The notes beneath the pieces are model-generated. The model saw nothing but the letters and a program-made list of their open reading frames with translations, did no database searches and was not told where the DNA came from. Shown here piece by piece: positions 31,297-31,692 of a stretch of 31,692 nt of DNA. Source of the stretch: a virus; the IMG/VR virus record IMGVR_UViG_3300027749_000347, positions 1 through 31,692 of that record; one strand, 5' to 3'. Within the stretch, counting starts at the first letter, position 1; each line of letters opens with the position of its first letter. Position numbers and translations under genes: made by a program.

Positions 31297-31692
31297 TGGC
31301 AAATAAAATACAAATAAGAAGGGATACTACTACTAATTGGACAACTGCAGATCCTATATTAAGTCAAGGCGAACTTGGGTTAGATACAATTTTAAACAAA
31401 ATTAAAATTGGTAACGGTACATCGCACTGGAGTGAATTAGCATTTTTTGTCGGCGATACTGGACTACAAGGTATACCGGGAGTTGTTGGTGAACAAGGCA
31501 TTCCTGGACTACAAGGTATACCGGGAGTTGTTGGTGAACAAGGCATTCCTGGACTACAAGGTATACCGGGAGTTGTTGGTGAACAAGGCATTCCTGGGGT
31601 AGCTGCACTTAACGAAGTAGCCACGCCGTCATTTTTAGGCGGGGTTAAATTAGGCGAAGGGTTTACTACAAATAGCATTGATCAAGTTACAA
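31296..31692 (+). CDS. Mtd_N-like collagen-containing fibre, 3' end outside window
   Basis: The frame is open from the ATG at 31296 to the window edge, 132 residues. Residues 1-48 are an Mtd_N-like module (IQIRRDTTTNW, GELGLDTILNKIKIGNG, HWSELAFF). Residues 56-100 are three identical 15-residue collagen-like units (GLQGIPGVVGEQGIP). Residues 107-125 begin the SFLGGVKLGEGF fibre motif. It is the fourth Mtd_N-like module in the window. The TAATG overlap links it to the connector gene. Confidence 0.87.
   Translation, partial: MANKIQIRRDTTTNWTTADPILSQGELGLDTILNKIKIGNGTSHWSELAFFVGDTGLQGIPGVVGEQGIPGLQGIPGVVGEQGIPGLQGIPGVVGEQGIPGVAALNEVATPSFLGGVKLGEGFTTNSIDQVT
31461..31595 (+). repeat. perfect 3 x 45-bp collagen-coding tandem repeat
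   Basis: Three identical 45-bp units at 31461-31505, 31506-31550 and 31551-31595. No base differs, including third codon positions, so the array is recent or kept uniform. Each unit adds five Gly-X-Y triplets to the fibre rod. Confidence 0.95.

Overview
This window is part of a large, AT-rich tailed-phage genome, most likely a contractile-tailed member of the T4 superfamily. The case rests on T4-type late-promoter octamers (TATAAATA, GATAAATA or AATAAATA) in front of several transcription units, a PAAR tail-spike protein, two HNH homing endonucleases of the kind scattered through T4-like phages, and about 25 kb of co-oriented tail-fibre/adhesin genes. No tRNA, rRNA, CRISPR array or integrase was seen. 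The host is unknown. A PqqA-like peptide and two perfect sigma70 promoters point to a Gram-negative, PQQ-using bacterium; a methylotroph such as a Methylophilales species is a reasonable guess, not a demonstrated fact.

Layout. 1-624: an incomplete HNH endonuclease gene (minus) with its own late promoter and 5' hairpin. 632-2046: an early-type operon behind a perfect sigma70 promoter, holding a Cys-rich mini-protein, a 45-aa peptide, a helical unknown, a glutaredoxin and a small Sm-like-looking protein. 2042-2997: a late operon of an unknown protein, a PAAR spike-tip protein and a 24-aa PqqA-like peptide, closed by a strong bidirectional terminator. 2998-4020: a minus-strand unknown protein with its own late promoter. 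4030-4852: a second perfect sigma70 promoter, a roughly 310-nt structured leader and a secreted RlpA-like protein. 4849-5604: a second HNH endonuclease (minus) with the same promoter-hairpin cassette as the first. 5627-6301: a late operon of an unknown protein and phage ribosomal protein bS21. 6343-31692: an uninterrupted plus-strand array of fibre and adhesin genes carrying collagen-like triplets, Mtd_N-like N-termini, BspA-type leucine-rich repeats, FN3, LamG, polyglycine tips, a carbohydrate-binding-like module and a tail-fibre assembly chaperone.

How the parts work together. Host-type promoters serve the small redox/regulatory genes and the envelope protein, which suits early expression. 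Late promoters serve virion genes, bS21, pqqA and the endonucleases. Many adjacent fibre genes overlap as TAATG or ATGA, implying translational coupling and stoichiometric production of a multi-component adsorption apparatus. The strongest discoveries are the pqqA-like gene in a late virion operon, the shared promoter-hairpin cassette of the two homing endonucleases, a late promoter placed inside an inverted repeat that would hide a ribosome-binding site on read-through RNA, late promoters that abut start codons, and the structured leader upstream of the RlpA-like gene.
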